NCBI RefSeq assembly: GCF_052857255.1
Contig: NC_135507.1
Coordinates: 77,722,350 to 77,786,349 of the forward strand
Source: Amblyomma americanum
Lineage: Eukaryota; Arthropoda; Arachnida; Ixodida; Ixodidae
Length of the DNA: 64,000 nucleotides
Direction: 5' to 3'
The position numbers were made by a program, and so were the translations under genes. Under the pieces are notes generated by a model that was not told the DNA's origin, ran no database searches, and saw only the letters and a program-made list of their open reading frames with translations. Below, piece by piece: positions 22,210-32,439 of this stretch. Each line of letters opens with the position of its first letter. Position 1 is the stretch's first letter.

Positions 22210-22968
22210 TTACGTGAACGCCTCTTTAAAGTACCACTGAACCATGGCTGACCTGCATCGCCACGAATGGAAATGACTAGGCACATGGGTTTCAATTAAT
22301 GTCAACAGTTTCCGCCTGAATACTAACCAATTTTGGTTGACAGTTCTTGAAGAACCAAGCTGTTGGAAAGTGTGGAAGAAGTTGTCCAGTTCGGCGTTCA
22401 TAAGAGGGAAATTTGCCCTCTTATAATCACGGATAACTTTAATGGAAGAGTAGCGAAGCGGCTTCAGCACTGCTACATTAAATAACATTAGGTTGTGGTC
22501 GCTGAGACCATTTATAGAAGACATTGAGTGGATCGTTTCTGGATTCGAAACAAAAACCAAGTCAAGCGTGTTGCTGATCCTAGTTGGCAAGTTGACCGTC
22601 TGGGTGAGGTTAAATAAAAGAGCAAGATCAATGAATTGTTTGGATTGAAGAGAAGTGGCGGCTGAATTATCCCAAACAATATCTGGGTAATTGAAATCGC
22701 CACAAAGTGTAAAATTTTCTCTGGGAAAGCAGCGGTTTAAGTCGACAAGTACCGAGTGCAGTTCATTGACGAAGGAAAGATAAAGATCAGGTGCTCGAGA
22801 GCACGCGATGAGTATGATGGAGCTTCCAGGAAGAGATAAGTTTACGCTGAGGATTTCATGATGACTTTCAATATCAATAGTAAATGAAGCCATGGCTCGA
22901 TTGACGAAAACTAGGGTACCACCGCCTTTGCGTCCCACCGTGTCACGCCTGAGTATAGTGAATGACAC
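22210..22968 (-). pseudogene. LINE-B endonuclease
   Basis: An open frame of 252 codons on the minus strand starts at SFTILRRDTVGRKGGGTLVF. It includes the GGG block, IILIACSRAPDL, FTLCGDFNYPDIVWDN (catalytic GDFN), NTLDLVFVSN and GLSDHNLMLFNV (catalytic SDH). The N-terminal 60 or so residues with the first catalytic asparagine and glutamate lie upstream in broken frames. Endonuclease of this type nicks target DNA to prime reverse transcription. The first half is repeated in the second duplication copy at 44,018-43,667. Confidence 0.75.
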
Positions 22969-23884
22969 ATTATTCAGCAGCTCTTCGGGTGAGATTTCAA
23001 GGGATAGATAAGTTTCCTTAATAGCAATATCAGTGAGGTTGTCTTCGAGGATGGCTTCGACGGAGTCCTTTTTGGGTAAGTAGCTACGGATTTTTGTGAG
23101 AACAGACGATATTTCGTGGTGCGCAGCTGCGCGGACGCGGGATTGTACCCGCTGATACGATGCAGATTGAGGAAGCCTTGAACTATTCAGTGAACGCTAT
23201 GATTTCAACTCGTGTACAGAATCTTACTCGGCATTGTAGGCGTACTGCTTTTTTCCTATGACCAACTTATCAAGGCGTATCTTAAGAGGTAAGTCGCTAT
23301 CAAGGCCATACGAGTATAGATTTGCTCTTGCTGTACGTACACGGGTTTAATAATCGTCCCGAATTGAAAATGTGGTTCCCTTTAGCTTAGATCCGGCGGA
23401 AAGAATGTTTGACTTTGTTTTAAAGATAAATAATTAAACAATAATGGGACGTTTTCTATCTTCGCGGAAGCGGCCAAGTCGGTGAGCTCGCTCAATATCT
23501 GAGTTCTAGATAGGTACTTCAAGGTGCTCAGCGCAGAAAGATACGGCTTCCGATTCGGACTTCGCCCACGTTTCGTCACTGGAGTCAGGGATTCCGAAAA
23601 GAAGCAGATTGTTGCGGCGAAGGCGGTTCTCGGAATCGTCGCATTTCCCTGCGAGCATCTTAACTTCGGCGGTCAGCTTTTCAATGACTGTGCTAGCGGT
23701 AGGTTTGTCGTCAGATTTGTCAGCTTCTACTTTTTTCTAGTATATCAACACGGCTGGAAAGACGGCTTACAAGGGATTCGATCTTTGTTTGGGCAGAGCG
23801 TATCAAAGGAAGCTCGGACAACATGGTGTTTTTTGAGAGCTCCATTCGTGCAATGGCCTCTGATATGGATTCAAGCGTTGATGG

Positions 23885-24190
23885 TCCTCCCTCCTTTATC
23901 CCTTCCCTTACGACCCGGTTCAGGTTTCCGCCGATATGTGTCATTTCAATTCCCCCAAAACTAATTTCAATACATGCGGCAATTTTCGACCCACTGAGAA
24001 TCTTCCATTCGAATCTAGGATAACGAACATGGTCCTATTCATTTAGGAGCCAGGGGCACACCACAGGGCGCGGTGCTCTCTTACCTGTTATTCTATCTGG
24101 CTATGAAGCACCTACAGGCCCAGCTGGGCGATGTCGCCAGTGTGCAACATGCTCGGTATGCCGATGACATCATTGATGAAGTTGATGAAT
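23885..24190 (+). pseudogene. SINE 3' end, then LINE-A reverse transcriptase resumed (copy 1)
   Basis: 23,885-23,970 is the SINE 3' part (TCCCTCCTTTATCCCTTCCC, TACGACCCGGTTCAGGTTTC). From about 23,972 LINE-A continues: GARGTPQGAVLS-like (GGGGCACACCACAGGGCGCG at 24,053), then QLGDVASVQHARYADDI, the catalytic YADD box of the RT at about 24,155-24,170. These blocks follow directly from the AFD block at 19,580-19,640. The LINE stops at about 24,190. Confidence 0.7.
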
Positions 24191-24734
24191 TAAACAAAGC
24201 TAATGAATCAATTAAGGTAAAAATAAAGATAGCCTGAGTAAGTCAAGGCTAGTGCCAATATTAGGCACTCGGTTCCATTCGTGTCCGAAGTAGCTTCCAT
24301 TTTGCTCATTTTATGTGAGTCAACCTATATATTCGATATTGCCGAAACATGGCGATTTATAACCCGTCATTTTCTCGACGCATGGCAACAGTGAGCGTTG
24401 TTCCGTACAGTTATCCGAGGCTTACGCTAATGTCCCTTTGGTTTAATTCATGGTTGTGTGTAACGAATCGGTATGATATGCTGAGGCTATTTCGTTACTT
24501 CGTAGTTCACATATGCAAATGACTACTCGTCATTCGCCGGAGACGGATTTGCTGAGAACAACGTGGAAGTGTTCTCGACGTCATTTTAACGCCATTGTTT
24601 TTTTTTTTAAATGCCGCAAATATTTCGTGTTGTGACACCGATTGCATTCCAACAAGCCTTCTAACCTTTGCCGTTTTCCTGAATGGCACAAGCTTCCCTT
24701 GGAGTCCCATGTGAGGCCGCGTGCGCTATATTTT
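24191..24734. other. No recognisable gene (copy 1)
   Basis: AT-rich; a GATGAAGTTGATGAATTAAA stretch follows the end of LINE-A. A 67-codon minus-strand ORF at 24,507-24,710 has no match that I know and is not kept open in copy 2. Confidence 0.35.
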
Positions 24735-25000
24735 CACTCTAGTCATCACCCTCTTGTAAATCAGCCTGACTAATCCCAGTTAAGGACAACTGCTTCTCCC
24801 ATATCCCTCAAACTAATCGTGTACTTTGACAAGTTCGGCCACCTTATCCCCTTGACTACTTAATCTCATCTGTCCATCTGGTTTTCTGCAGCCTGTTTCG
24901 CTTGCTTCCTCCTACGATCTTACCACTTAAGACCATCGGTTATCGGCCTTCACATCACATGTGTTCGCAATCGCTGTTTGTTCTTGATTTCAAATAACTT
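24735..25000 (-). repeat. RTE-like LINE fragment, antisense (copy 1)
   Basis: Plus-strand blocks TTCTCCCATATCCCTCAAAC, CGGCCACCTTATCCCCTTGA and CACTTAAGACCATCGGTTAT follow the same antisense RTE-like consensus as 5,485-6,200 (TCTCTCCCATATCTCTGCAA, GGCCACCTTATCCCCACAGA). It is truncated at both ends and diverged. Confidence 0.5.
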
Positions 25001-25609
25001 AAGATGTAGCCGAGTGTGTTCTCTGGCCATTTCTCCCCTCTTCATGTGTCGGAACGTGGCATCTATCAAGTTTATGTCTATAGTCCGTTATGCTGTCCCC
25101 AAACTATTTACAAGGCATTCCGTAAGTATTGGCAAGTTTCCGCTTCATATGTAAGAGCGGGCAAGATAAAAATGTTTAATGCTTTTGTCTTGAAGCATAC
25201 TGGAAATGAGCTATTCATGACCTGAGAGTTGCTGCTAAATACTAGACACAAGAATATTTTTCTTTATGTTCCTGATTATTTCCATCGCGTTGTCATAATG
25301 AGCGGCTATCGGACCTTAGTAGATGCATTCATGTTTCGCATACACAAGTAACATACTTTTCCCTTCCGAAACAAGTAAAAAAAAGTATGCCGCAACCGTG
25401 TGGAAGATGTTGGAATAAATAGCATTAGCTGCTTGGTAGCGCGATCTATTGTCCATGCGGTGTATTAACACGTGACAAGGCTACTTTTCCATACCTCACG
25501 GCGAGCGGGCGCCTTCAGCCTTCAGGTCGGATATTTTGTGACCAATTTGGGCCGACAAAGTTTTTCGAGTCTTTCGAGTGCCATTTTTCCTTACCTCAAG
25601 GGGGTAGGC
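25001..25609. other. No recognisable gene (copy 1)
   Basis: A 69-codon plus-strand ORF at 25,016-25,225 is kept open in copy 2 (46,064-46,273) with about six amino-acid changes but shows no motif. Nothing else is recognisable. Confidence 0.3.
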
Positions 25610-26000
25610 GCCCCGAATGAATGAATGAATGAATGAATGAATGAATGAATGAATGAATGAATGAATGAATGAATGAATGAATGAATGAATGAATGAACAC
25701 TTTATTGTCCACCGAGAAGCCACCAAATACGCGGTCCCGGCATGCTGGCCTGGGACGCGGGTAGGCAATCCTCCGCAGACTAAGGACAGGTGAAGATGCA
25801 TTGCCTCTTTACGGCCTCAGCCGCTAGGCGGGTGGCTTGCTGCTGGATGGCGGATCCTCGCTCCGCAGCAAAACTTTTCAGGCTTCTGTAGTGTTGATGT
25901 TTAAGCCGTCTCCCGGGAAATCGGCGCATTCCAAAATTATGTGATGAAGAGTGCACCTTTCACCACAATTCGCCATGCGGTACGAAATTGTGAGCTGCCG
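25610..26000 (-). repeat. I-like LINE 3' end with (TTCA)n tail (copy 1)
   Basis: A perfect (AATG)n run of about 85 bases (25,612-25,697) is followed by the antisense of the 3' end of an I-like LINE: GTGGCTTGCTGCTGGATGGC, CTCCGCAGCAAAACTTTTCA, CCAAAATTATGTGATGAAGA. The minus strand therefore ends the element with a TTCA microsatellite. The 101-codon minus ORF here (FIHSFIHS repeats) is the microsatellite in translation. Confidence 0.6.
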
Positions 26001-26477
26001 AGTGCTGACGTCGCGGCCGCCATTTTAAGCCTGACCTTAACAAAATATGAACGCAAATGGGCGATACCGGTGTCTTACATGTTGTACTCATCGAACCAGT
26101 TATGAAATGTTATTAGTGCGATCACGACGTCATTGGTTAAATATTTATAAGCAATGAATTTAAGAATAACTACAGTTGTATATTAACTGCATTAGCTAGT
26201 TTTAGTGTCTAATGAGTTTTATCTACTCATCTGGACGATTCCAATTTTCTAATTTGTTTTAGGATGACCTCATGAATTACCTAGTATAACTGAGTAACAT
26301 AGCCTCGTGACTAGGTAAATATGACGTCAAAAATCAGTGACCTTAGAAATCATTCACCAATTCGATATACAAATGACATCACCAAATCAATCATCCACTG
26401 GGTTGCTATATAAATTCATTCTGAGGGCCACCATCTTGAATTTCTTGGCTTAATTGTTTTTTTGGGGGGGGGAAAGC
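26001..26477. other. No recognisable gene (copy 1)
   Basis: AT-rich interval conserved in copy 2. No ORF with a motif and no named repeat. Confidence 0.35.
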
Positions 26478-27065
26478 AAATGGCGCAGTATCTGCCTCAT
26501 ATATCGTTGGACACCTGAACCGCACCATAAGGAAAGGGATAAAGGAGGAAGTCAAAGAATAAAGGAAGACAGAGGTGCCGTAGTGGAAGGCTCCGGAATA
26601 ATTTGGACCACCTGGGGATCTTTAACGTACCTGGCCCGGTGGCTCAGTGGTTAGGGCGCTTGGCTACTGTTTCGGAGTTCCCGGGTTCGAACCCGACCGC
26701 CGCGGCCGCGTTTCGATTCAGGCGAAACGCAAAGGCGCCCTTGTCCTGTGCGATGTCCGTGCACTTTAAAGATCCCCAGGTGGTCGAAATTATTCAGGAT
26801 CCTTCCACTATGGCACCTATTTCTTCCTTTCTTCTTTCACTCCCTCCTTTATCCCTTCCCTTACGGCGCGGTTCAGGTGTCCAACAATATATGAGACATA
26901 CGGCTTTCTTTCCTTTCCGCCAAAACCAAATATATTATTATTTTCTTTAACGTGCGCTGACATTGCTAAGCATACGGGCGCCTTAGCGTTTTTCCTCCAT
27001 AAAAATGGAGCTGCCACAGTCGAGTTCAAACCCGGCATCTTCAATTCCTTGCACTTGCAAAATTT
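26478..27065. repeat. Cluster of three SINE pieces in alternating orientation (copy 1)
   Basis: 26,478-26,628 is a reversed SINE 3' half (GTTGGACACCTGAACCGCAC, GGGATAAAGGAGGAAGTCAA, CTCCGGAATAATTTGGACCA). 26,632-26,935 is a nearly complete forward SINE (GGCCCGGTGGCTCAGTGGTT, GGTTCGAACCCGACCGCC, core, 3' half ending CAAAACCAAA). 26,945-27,065 is a reversed 5' part (CTTTAACGTGCGCTGACATT ... GAGTTCAAACCCGGC). The first two form a head-to-head inverted pair of about 150-base arms. The empty target site of the Gypsy element in copy 2 is at 26,930-26,945. Confidence 0.75.
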
Positions 27066-27696
27066 CACGCCGAAGGCAGGTGGTAGCAGACCCCAGGAAA
27101 TCGAGAAATGTGAGCAATAAGAGTTAACGCTCTTGAAACTTTACACATCTTTGAAATATTTTGAAGGGACACCTTTATAGTTTGCCTGTCTGGGTACTCG
27201 ATTTTGCTTTGCTATTATTGCCCTAAGCTACTTATCAAGGCAGTGTTATCAGCCATTCGCGAATTGGCCGGCTATTACCTATCAGCTTTTACAGCTAACT
27301 CTCCTGAGTTTACGGTCCTGAATACATAATTTTTAACGTGCGGTGAGTAGTACTGAATGGACACTGTCGCCCTGGACTGACGTCAATTCTGACTTGGATT
27401 TTATCGCTTTCCTTTTCGTACCTATAAGGTTGCTATAGTTGTACTTTTCAGCAGCTTTGCATATATATCGTCTAAACGCTGGAAAGGCAATTCCCACGGA
27501 ATTGCTGTGGATTCAGAAAAGTGAAACGTTTTCTCCTACTATACGCAGGGCAATATTGGGGTGGCTTATATTAGCGTGTATCCTTATCACCAGTTTCAAG
27601 GTTAACATAGGGGCCACAGCCACCCGCCGTAAAGAAGGCCAGACACCTTCATTAGTCAACGCAAGTATAAGATTCCTCAAATTTTCAACGATTACC
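27066..27696. other. No recognisable gene (copy 1)
   Basis: Conserved in copy 2 but without a nameable feature. A 120-codon plus-strand ORF (27,439-27,801; 53,613-53,975 in copy 2) stays open in both copies; it overlaps the minus-strand secreted-type ORF and has no motif. Confidence 0.3.
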
Positions 27697-28035
27697 TTAG
27701 TGAATACCTTGCATGATCATGGTATGTTTGCTGATGCAAGCTCTGCTACTCTTGCACCGAGAAATTCTTTGGTTCAGCTCATCCCGCTGTCTGTGGTATA
27801 GGAAATTCTTCTTGAACTCTTTTATTACCTGTAGAGTAATTTCATCACTATGTGCTAATTTCGCGCTCTTTAACGCACGGGAGGCGTTGCAGTGAATTTT
27901 AGAACAAGAAAAATTGATGATGATGACTGCCAGCGCCAAAACCCAGAGCATTATTACGGACGGAATGGTGTTCGTACCCTCGTGGTAGTCAGAATGGTAG
28001 TCGGCATTGTTTCGTGGTAGTCGGCATGGTTTCAT
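27697..28035 (-). CDS. Putative small secreted or membrane protein, first exon (copy 1)
   Basis: A 112-codon minus-strand ORF. An internal methionine begins MLWVLALAVIIINFSCSK, a typical signal peptide or membrane anchor, after a polar N-terminal extension. The mature part has NASRALKSAKLAHSDEITLQ, a basic segment with four cysteines overall and a glycosylation-like NAS. The frame runs to TMIMQGIH; a GTATTC donor lies just before the stop, so it may be the first exon of a spliced gene. It is open in copy 2 (53,871-54,209) with three amino-acid changes, all in the last 27 residues. No family recognised. Coding status is uncertain. Confidence 0.35.
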   Translation of the reverse strand: MKPCRLPRNNADYHSDYHEGTNTIPSVIMLWVLALAVIIINFSCSKIHCNASRALKSAKLAHSDEITLQVIKEFKKNFLYHRQRDELNQRISRCKSSRACISKHTMIMQGIH

Positions 28036-28964
28036 CTTCAGCTGAGTAGAACAACAACCCGGTTAATAAATAATTTTATTCACTAGTGGAATAATTTGGA
28101 CATTTCCCGTAATAAACGCACAAATAATTATGGGACACCTTCGTCATCTCCTCGAAAGCTGCCCGCGCCACTCACGCCGGACGTCCATGAGAAGTCATCG
28201 CTCGGAATGTTCACGAAAATTTCCTTTTCGTGTGCCATGTGCATCTTTAAGTCCTCTGTCTTCACTTTGTTCATTGCATTTACTCGGCTGAAAGTCCGGC
28301 ATCAAATACGCATTTTTTTTCTCATCGCACTCCTATCTTGGCGAGCTCTGACTGATTTCTGAAGCATGAAGAGTGAAACAGGTGAATTGTCTTCACTGTA
28401 ATTTGCAGAATCGCCTAACTGTCAGCCTCAGCGGAGTAACAATCCAACCAGCTGAATACAGACACTAAACCATTGAATTTTCTATATTTGTTGGATGAAC
28501 ACAAGCCATGCAGGGGCACATGGCATCTCGCATCCATGCTTAAAGATATTAAGTTCGAGCCATATTTGTTGGATGATCACAAGCCATGCAGGGGCAGATG
28601 GCATCTTGCATATTGTGCTAGGCAGCAAAATTTGCAAGAAAAGAAATTTTCTTTTCAATGGTAGTGAACCACCTAGCTTCGATACATGCATTGTAGACGT
28701 TCAAGTTCACCGATTTGCAAGAATGCAGGTTTCAATGAATAAATAGAACCTTCACATGATAAGCTCAGGATTATTTCGCTCACATAGCGGTTGATGATTT
28801 TCGCTATATCTTTGTTGCTTCTGAATTCAACTGGTATTAAGCAGCAACCCACATGTCTTAACAACTGAAAGTTAATGTGAGAATGTCAGAGGCAGACACA
28901 ATGTTAACGTGACAGCAAAAAGGAGCTCGTGCCGCAGAAAAGCCGATGTCGTCGGCGACGGCCG
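28036..28964. other. No recognisable gene; 78-base tandem duplication (copy 1)
   Basis: ATATTTGTTGGATGAACACA at 28,484 and ATATTTGTTGGATGATCACA at 28,562 begin two copies of a 78-base unit that includes AAGCCATGCAGGGGCA. Copy 2 keeps only one unit (around 54,685-54,735). The rest is AT-rich and empty of recognisable genes. Confidence 0.5.
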
Positions 28965-29245
28965 TGGTGAAAAATCCCTCCTCGTCCTCGCAAGGTACGC
29001 CGCTGCCCCAGCAAATAGCGCACGACCGCAGCGCAAGGAAAGCAAGGGACGCCTGTCACATATTTCGGTGGACAACCCGGACCGCGCCCCGAGGGCAGGA
29101 TAATGAAATAAAAATTGGTGTTAAGGAAAGGAAGTGAGGCCTGTATCACATATCTCTCTCGACACATGAGCCGCGCCGTAAGGAAAGGAAAATTAAATGA
29201 AAATTGATTTTTATGGAAAGGAAATGACGCGTCTGACGTATCTCT
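28965..29245 (-). repeat. Three reversed SINE 3' tails in tandem (copy 1)
   Basis: CATATTTCGGTGGACAACCC, CATATCTCTCTCGACACATG and the block GACGCGTCTGACGTATCTCT each start a reversed SINE tail with an AAAATTGGT or AAAATTGATTTTTA block, at roughly 70-base spacing. They look like repeated 3' ends without heads. Confidence 0.55.
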
Positions 29246-29780
29246 AGTTTGGGCGCAGTGGGGCCGTGAGGGCACGCAGGAATCACGCGGTGAGCAGCGA
29301 ACAACGCAGCGCACATCCAAAACGCGTTCACCACGAAGCTTGCGGCTTGTTGCCCGTTCGTTCGGCGAGGAAGCTATGCTCGCGTTCGTGGAACAGGGTT
29401 TGTCGAGAACTATGTGCCGACGAACTGAGACGCCAACTTGAGTCCCGCGCGTTTCGGCAAGGCGCCTGGCATCGCTTTTACGTGTTTGCCGCTCCGCGCG
29501 TCCGTTTCACCGTACATAGCAGAGCGATTTGTCTTACGGGTAAGGCGTCGCGCCGAACGGGCGATGGCGTTCCGTGGACTCCCTGGCAGTGCTGCAACAT
29601 GCTGCCGTGTTCCACTCTTCAAGACGAAGCTTAAGTGCCGTACAAGATTTTTTTACAATGGGCATTATGAGGCGACGGTCACGAAGAATTTTGCAGTCCG
29701 CCAAGTCCACGAAGCTTCGGCCCTTCAGTGATAAGGGCACTTGACGTGATCACATGACGAGAGTACACGCGGTCAATCCA
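29246..29780. other. GC-rich segment with overlapping ORFs (copy 1)
   Basis: Much richer in G+C than its neighbours. A 122-codon plus-strand ORF (29,266-29,634) is identical in frame in copy 2 (55,386-55,754). ORFs are open on both strands, as expected of a GC-rich, stop-poor stretch. No domain is recognised. It may be part of an unidentified transposon. Confidence 0.3.
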
Positions 29781-30440
29781 GTCACCTGAGGCAGCGTTTC
29801 GATAGAGCCGAACCGCAAAGGCGCCATTGTGCTGTGCGATGTCAGTGGACGTTAAAGACCCCCAGATGGTCGAAATTATTCCGAAGCCTTCCACTACGGC
29901 ACCGTTTTTCTTCTTTTCTTAGTTCCGCCTTTATCCCTTGCCTTGCAGCGCAGTTCGGGTGTCCACCCAGATTTGTGAGACAGTGACTCCTCGTTGCCTT
30001 TCTTCAAAAACGTAAATTAATTGGTTGTTGAGGAAGGGAAGTGGTGCAGTATCTCACATCTATACGGATACCTATACTGCGCAGTAATGGAACGGATAAA
30101 GGAGGAACTGAAAGAAGGAAGGAAGAGGTGCCATAGTGGTGGGCTCCGGAATAATTTCGAGCACCTGGGTATCTTTAGCGTGCACTGACTAATTTTTGTT
30201 TTCAGTTTTGCCGTGTTCTTGTATTATAATGGAAATAATAGGTTATAGGAAAGAAAAGGCTCCCGTGTTCTGTGCTATTAAGTATCCACAGGTGGTCTCA
30301 AATATTCCGGAAGTCTCCACTACGGCAGCTCCCTATTTCTTCTTTCAATACCACTTTCCTTCTTTCTCTTACGGTGCGGTTGGGGTGTCCACCGACATTG
30401 GACAATCCTTGCACCGTTTCCTTTCCTCAAACAACCTTTT
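29781..30440. repeat. SINE cluster (copy 1): forward, reversed, forward
   Basis: 29,785-30,010 forward SINE without its head (GCAGCGTTTCGATAGAGCCG, core, GGTCGAAATTATTCCGAAGC, TTGCAGCGCAGTTCGGGTGT). 30,030-30,187 reversed 3' half (GTGGTGCAGTATCTCACATC ... GGGTATCTTTAGCGTGCACT). 30,255-30,435 forward diverged core and 3' half (CTCCCGTGTTCTGTGCTATT ... GGTTGGGGTGTCCACCGACA). The same arrangement is in copy 2. Confidence 0.65.
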
Positions 30441-31399
30441 TTTCGAAGGCAGGCCAGTTTTCATTGTACAGCACACGGCTGTGTATTTTTTTTCGATGTT
30501 CGTCATCAACAGGGTAAAGCAAAATGAAGAGTAACAATAATATCTCCGCTTCACCTAAATCTCCGATTCTAATGTGTCATTGATTAAAACTTCGATGCAA
30601 CGCCTCCAGTACACAATCAGCGTTGAAAGCAAGCAAGGGTTCACTTAGACGTTGAATTTGTTGAGCAAAAGCCTCTTGCTGGACCACTGATTTTTTGTGC
30701 GCTGAATGCGCTAGCTAGCGGTTCCTAATCAAGTAAGCACCGGCTCCATGTGCGGTCTCCTCCTTCTGGCTGTGACGGACACGAGCTTAAAAGCTGGTGT
30801 TGATGTGATCCCGGTCAGATATATCATGTGTTCCCATGTACCCTTTTTTGTGCACATTGATAGCTGGTATGGCGGTTAATTTTGCATCCATAAACTTCCT
30901 TATTTAAGTTCACCTTGCAAATAAGGCGCGATAGTTTTAAAGTGTCCATGCGGTCGCTTGGGGATTCCTTGGCATATTATTACGCAGATATCGGTAGCCT
31001 TTCACGCGACATCACATGCTGCTGTATTACACGTAATCGCACATAATTCGTGGCGCTAATTAGTGACCCTTATAACTATGTTTTCCTTTAATGCCATTTG
31101 CGCACACTGCTGTGCGACGTCCTTGTACAAATCCTCTGTTTATTCTCCTGAACAAACATCCTGATTGGTGAAGAAGTAATGGCCGGCTCCCGACCGAAGG
31201 GACTCCGGTTCAATTCCGCTTGACAACCTTTGAAAGCCAAAGCTTTACTATCCCAGCGGCTCTGATTTCGCTGCGTCTGCACGAAAGACCTTGAAGAGGA
31301 GGAGCGGACCTGCGAGGTCAACCACGTTACGCACCACGTCACTCGCAGCAGCTGCAGTCACGCACTCCGCCGTCATCGCGGCGGCTGCGCGCTGCCTAT
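30441..31399. other. No recognisable gene (copy 1)
   Basis: AT-rich to 31,080 and then more GC-rich. ORFs of 84 and 106 codons on the minus strand (31,088-31,568) are kept in copy 2 but show no motif. Confidence 0.3.
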
Positions 31400-31811
31400 C
31401 CGGTGTCTCGCTATGGACGAAACAAATCAGCCGGAGTCGACGTCCTTGAGAGTGGGTACTCGCACACGTCGGGCCGAGTCGATCACCCGGACGACATTGC
31501 CAACTGTGCGAGGGATTTAGCAATCGATGTATGGAGCGTAAACGCGCCAAACGCCCAGCCGAATGCAACGAAGGGCGGGAGCTTAGCCTGGCTCGACGGC
31601 GAGCGAAAAATGCCGAATGAAGACAGCGACGAGGCTTGTTAGCAGCCGTGGCGAAGACTGGCGAGCCGCTGGAAGTGAGTTTTCGCAGCGCGGAACCCGC
31701 AGCGACCCACGTGGTTCGCCTGTCTCTCAGACTGTGCTTCGGCCCGAAGAACCTTACAAAGTGACCTCACATGTAATCCGTGCTTTCGCATGCATAGCCA
31801 GGGTTAGCTGA
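31400..31811 (+). pseudogene. Possible degraded STPR-like basic repeat exon (copy 1)
   Basis: An ATG at 31,413 reads MDETNQPESTSLRVGTRTRR before a stop. In another frame from about 31,532, MERKRAKRPAECNEGRELSL and ARRRAKNAE precede a TGA and then RQRRG. The Arg-rich spacing (ERxRxxRPxExNExRExxLARRRAxNAE) recalls the 23-residue STPR DNA-binding repeats of arthropod FMBP-like proteins. Only about one and a half repeats can be seen, and stops are shared by both copies. Tentative. Confidence 0.2.
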
Positions 31812-32439
31812 GCTAAGCCGCAGCCATTTATTTTGTTTGTAGAGAACGTATTTTTCTACATCACTACACCCATTTCATGGATCGTAACTTCCCAGTCGCG
31901 CTGATGCCGGATTTTTCGCGGAACGGGACCATTAAAGTTTTTTGCTTTAATAGGTAATGCGTTATTAGTCAGCGCCTTGATGTCTTGTAAAATCAAGAAG
32001 GGTTGATATCGGTTGTATTTGATGGGAGTTGACAGGCGTAAATGTATTTCGTGTATTTTCTTAATGCTACTTACTAGATCTAACAACGTTTGCAATCCAT
32101 TCTTGTCAGATAACTTACGCCGACTCTATAAAACCCAATTAGACGGCGGTACCACTCGCTTGCCGTCGACATCCTAATGGCACCGTGTAGGGGTAAAGTG
32201 GAAAAGAACTGCATGTAAGCGCACTCCGTCTACGTTTTCATCGAGCGGAGACCATCGGACGCGATATTGCTCTACCTTCCCTTTGCCTACAAACCGCAGT
32301 TAAGGAGCCAGCCCCGTGGAACCCTTACCTCGTAAACGTCAGGGAGGCCACATGACAACGCTCGACGCAGTATTGCAGGACGTCACCGATGAGGACAACA
32401 TCGAAGTCGCCGCCTACCTGCACTCCACTCTAAGCACGG
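31812..32439. other. No recognisable gene (copy 1)
   Basis: A minus-strand ORF (31,856-32,095; 99 codons in copy 2 at 57,967-58,266) shows no motif. Nothing else seen. Confidence 0.3.

Larger units (their letters stand above)
19859..23884 (-). mobile_element. CR1/L2-like LINE (LINE-B), minus strand
   Basis: Read on the minus strand: coiled-coil ORF1 remnant (23,884 to about 23,382), endonuclease (about 22,990-22,210), reverse transcriptase (22,007 to about 20,160) and a 3' end with a GAT-repeat tail (AAATGATGATGATGATGTT at 19,859). Domain order and motifs (GDFNYPDIVWDN, DLVFVSNP, SDHNLMLF) fit CR1/L2-group elements. The copy has many stops, is truncated in ORF1 and carries a hairpin insertion at 20,650-20,822. 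The part from 22,617 on is duplicated at 43,667. Confidence 0.75.

Noticed and set aside
25496..25801. FIHSFIHS repeat protein (also 46,569-46,852)
   Set aside because: It is the (TTCA)n microsatellite tail of a LINE in translation.
29266..29634. 122-codon ORF unchanged in both duplicates as a conserved gene
   Set aside because: It lies in a GC-rich, stop-poor stretch with ORFs open on both strands. Identity between recent duplicates is not evidence of selection.
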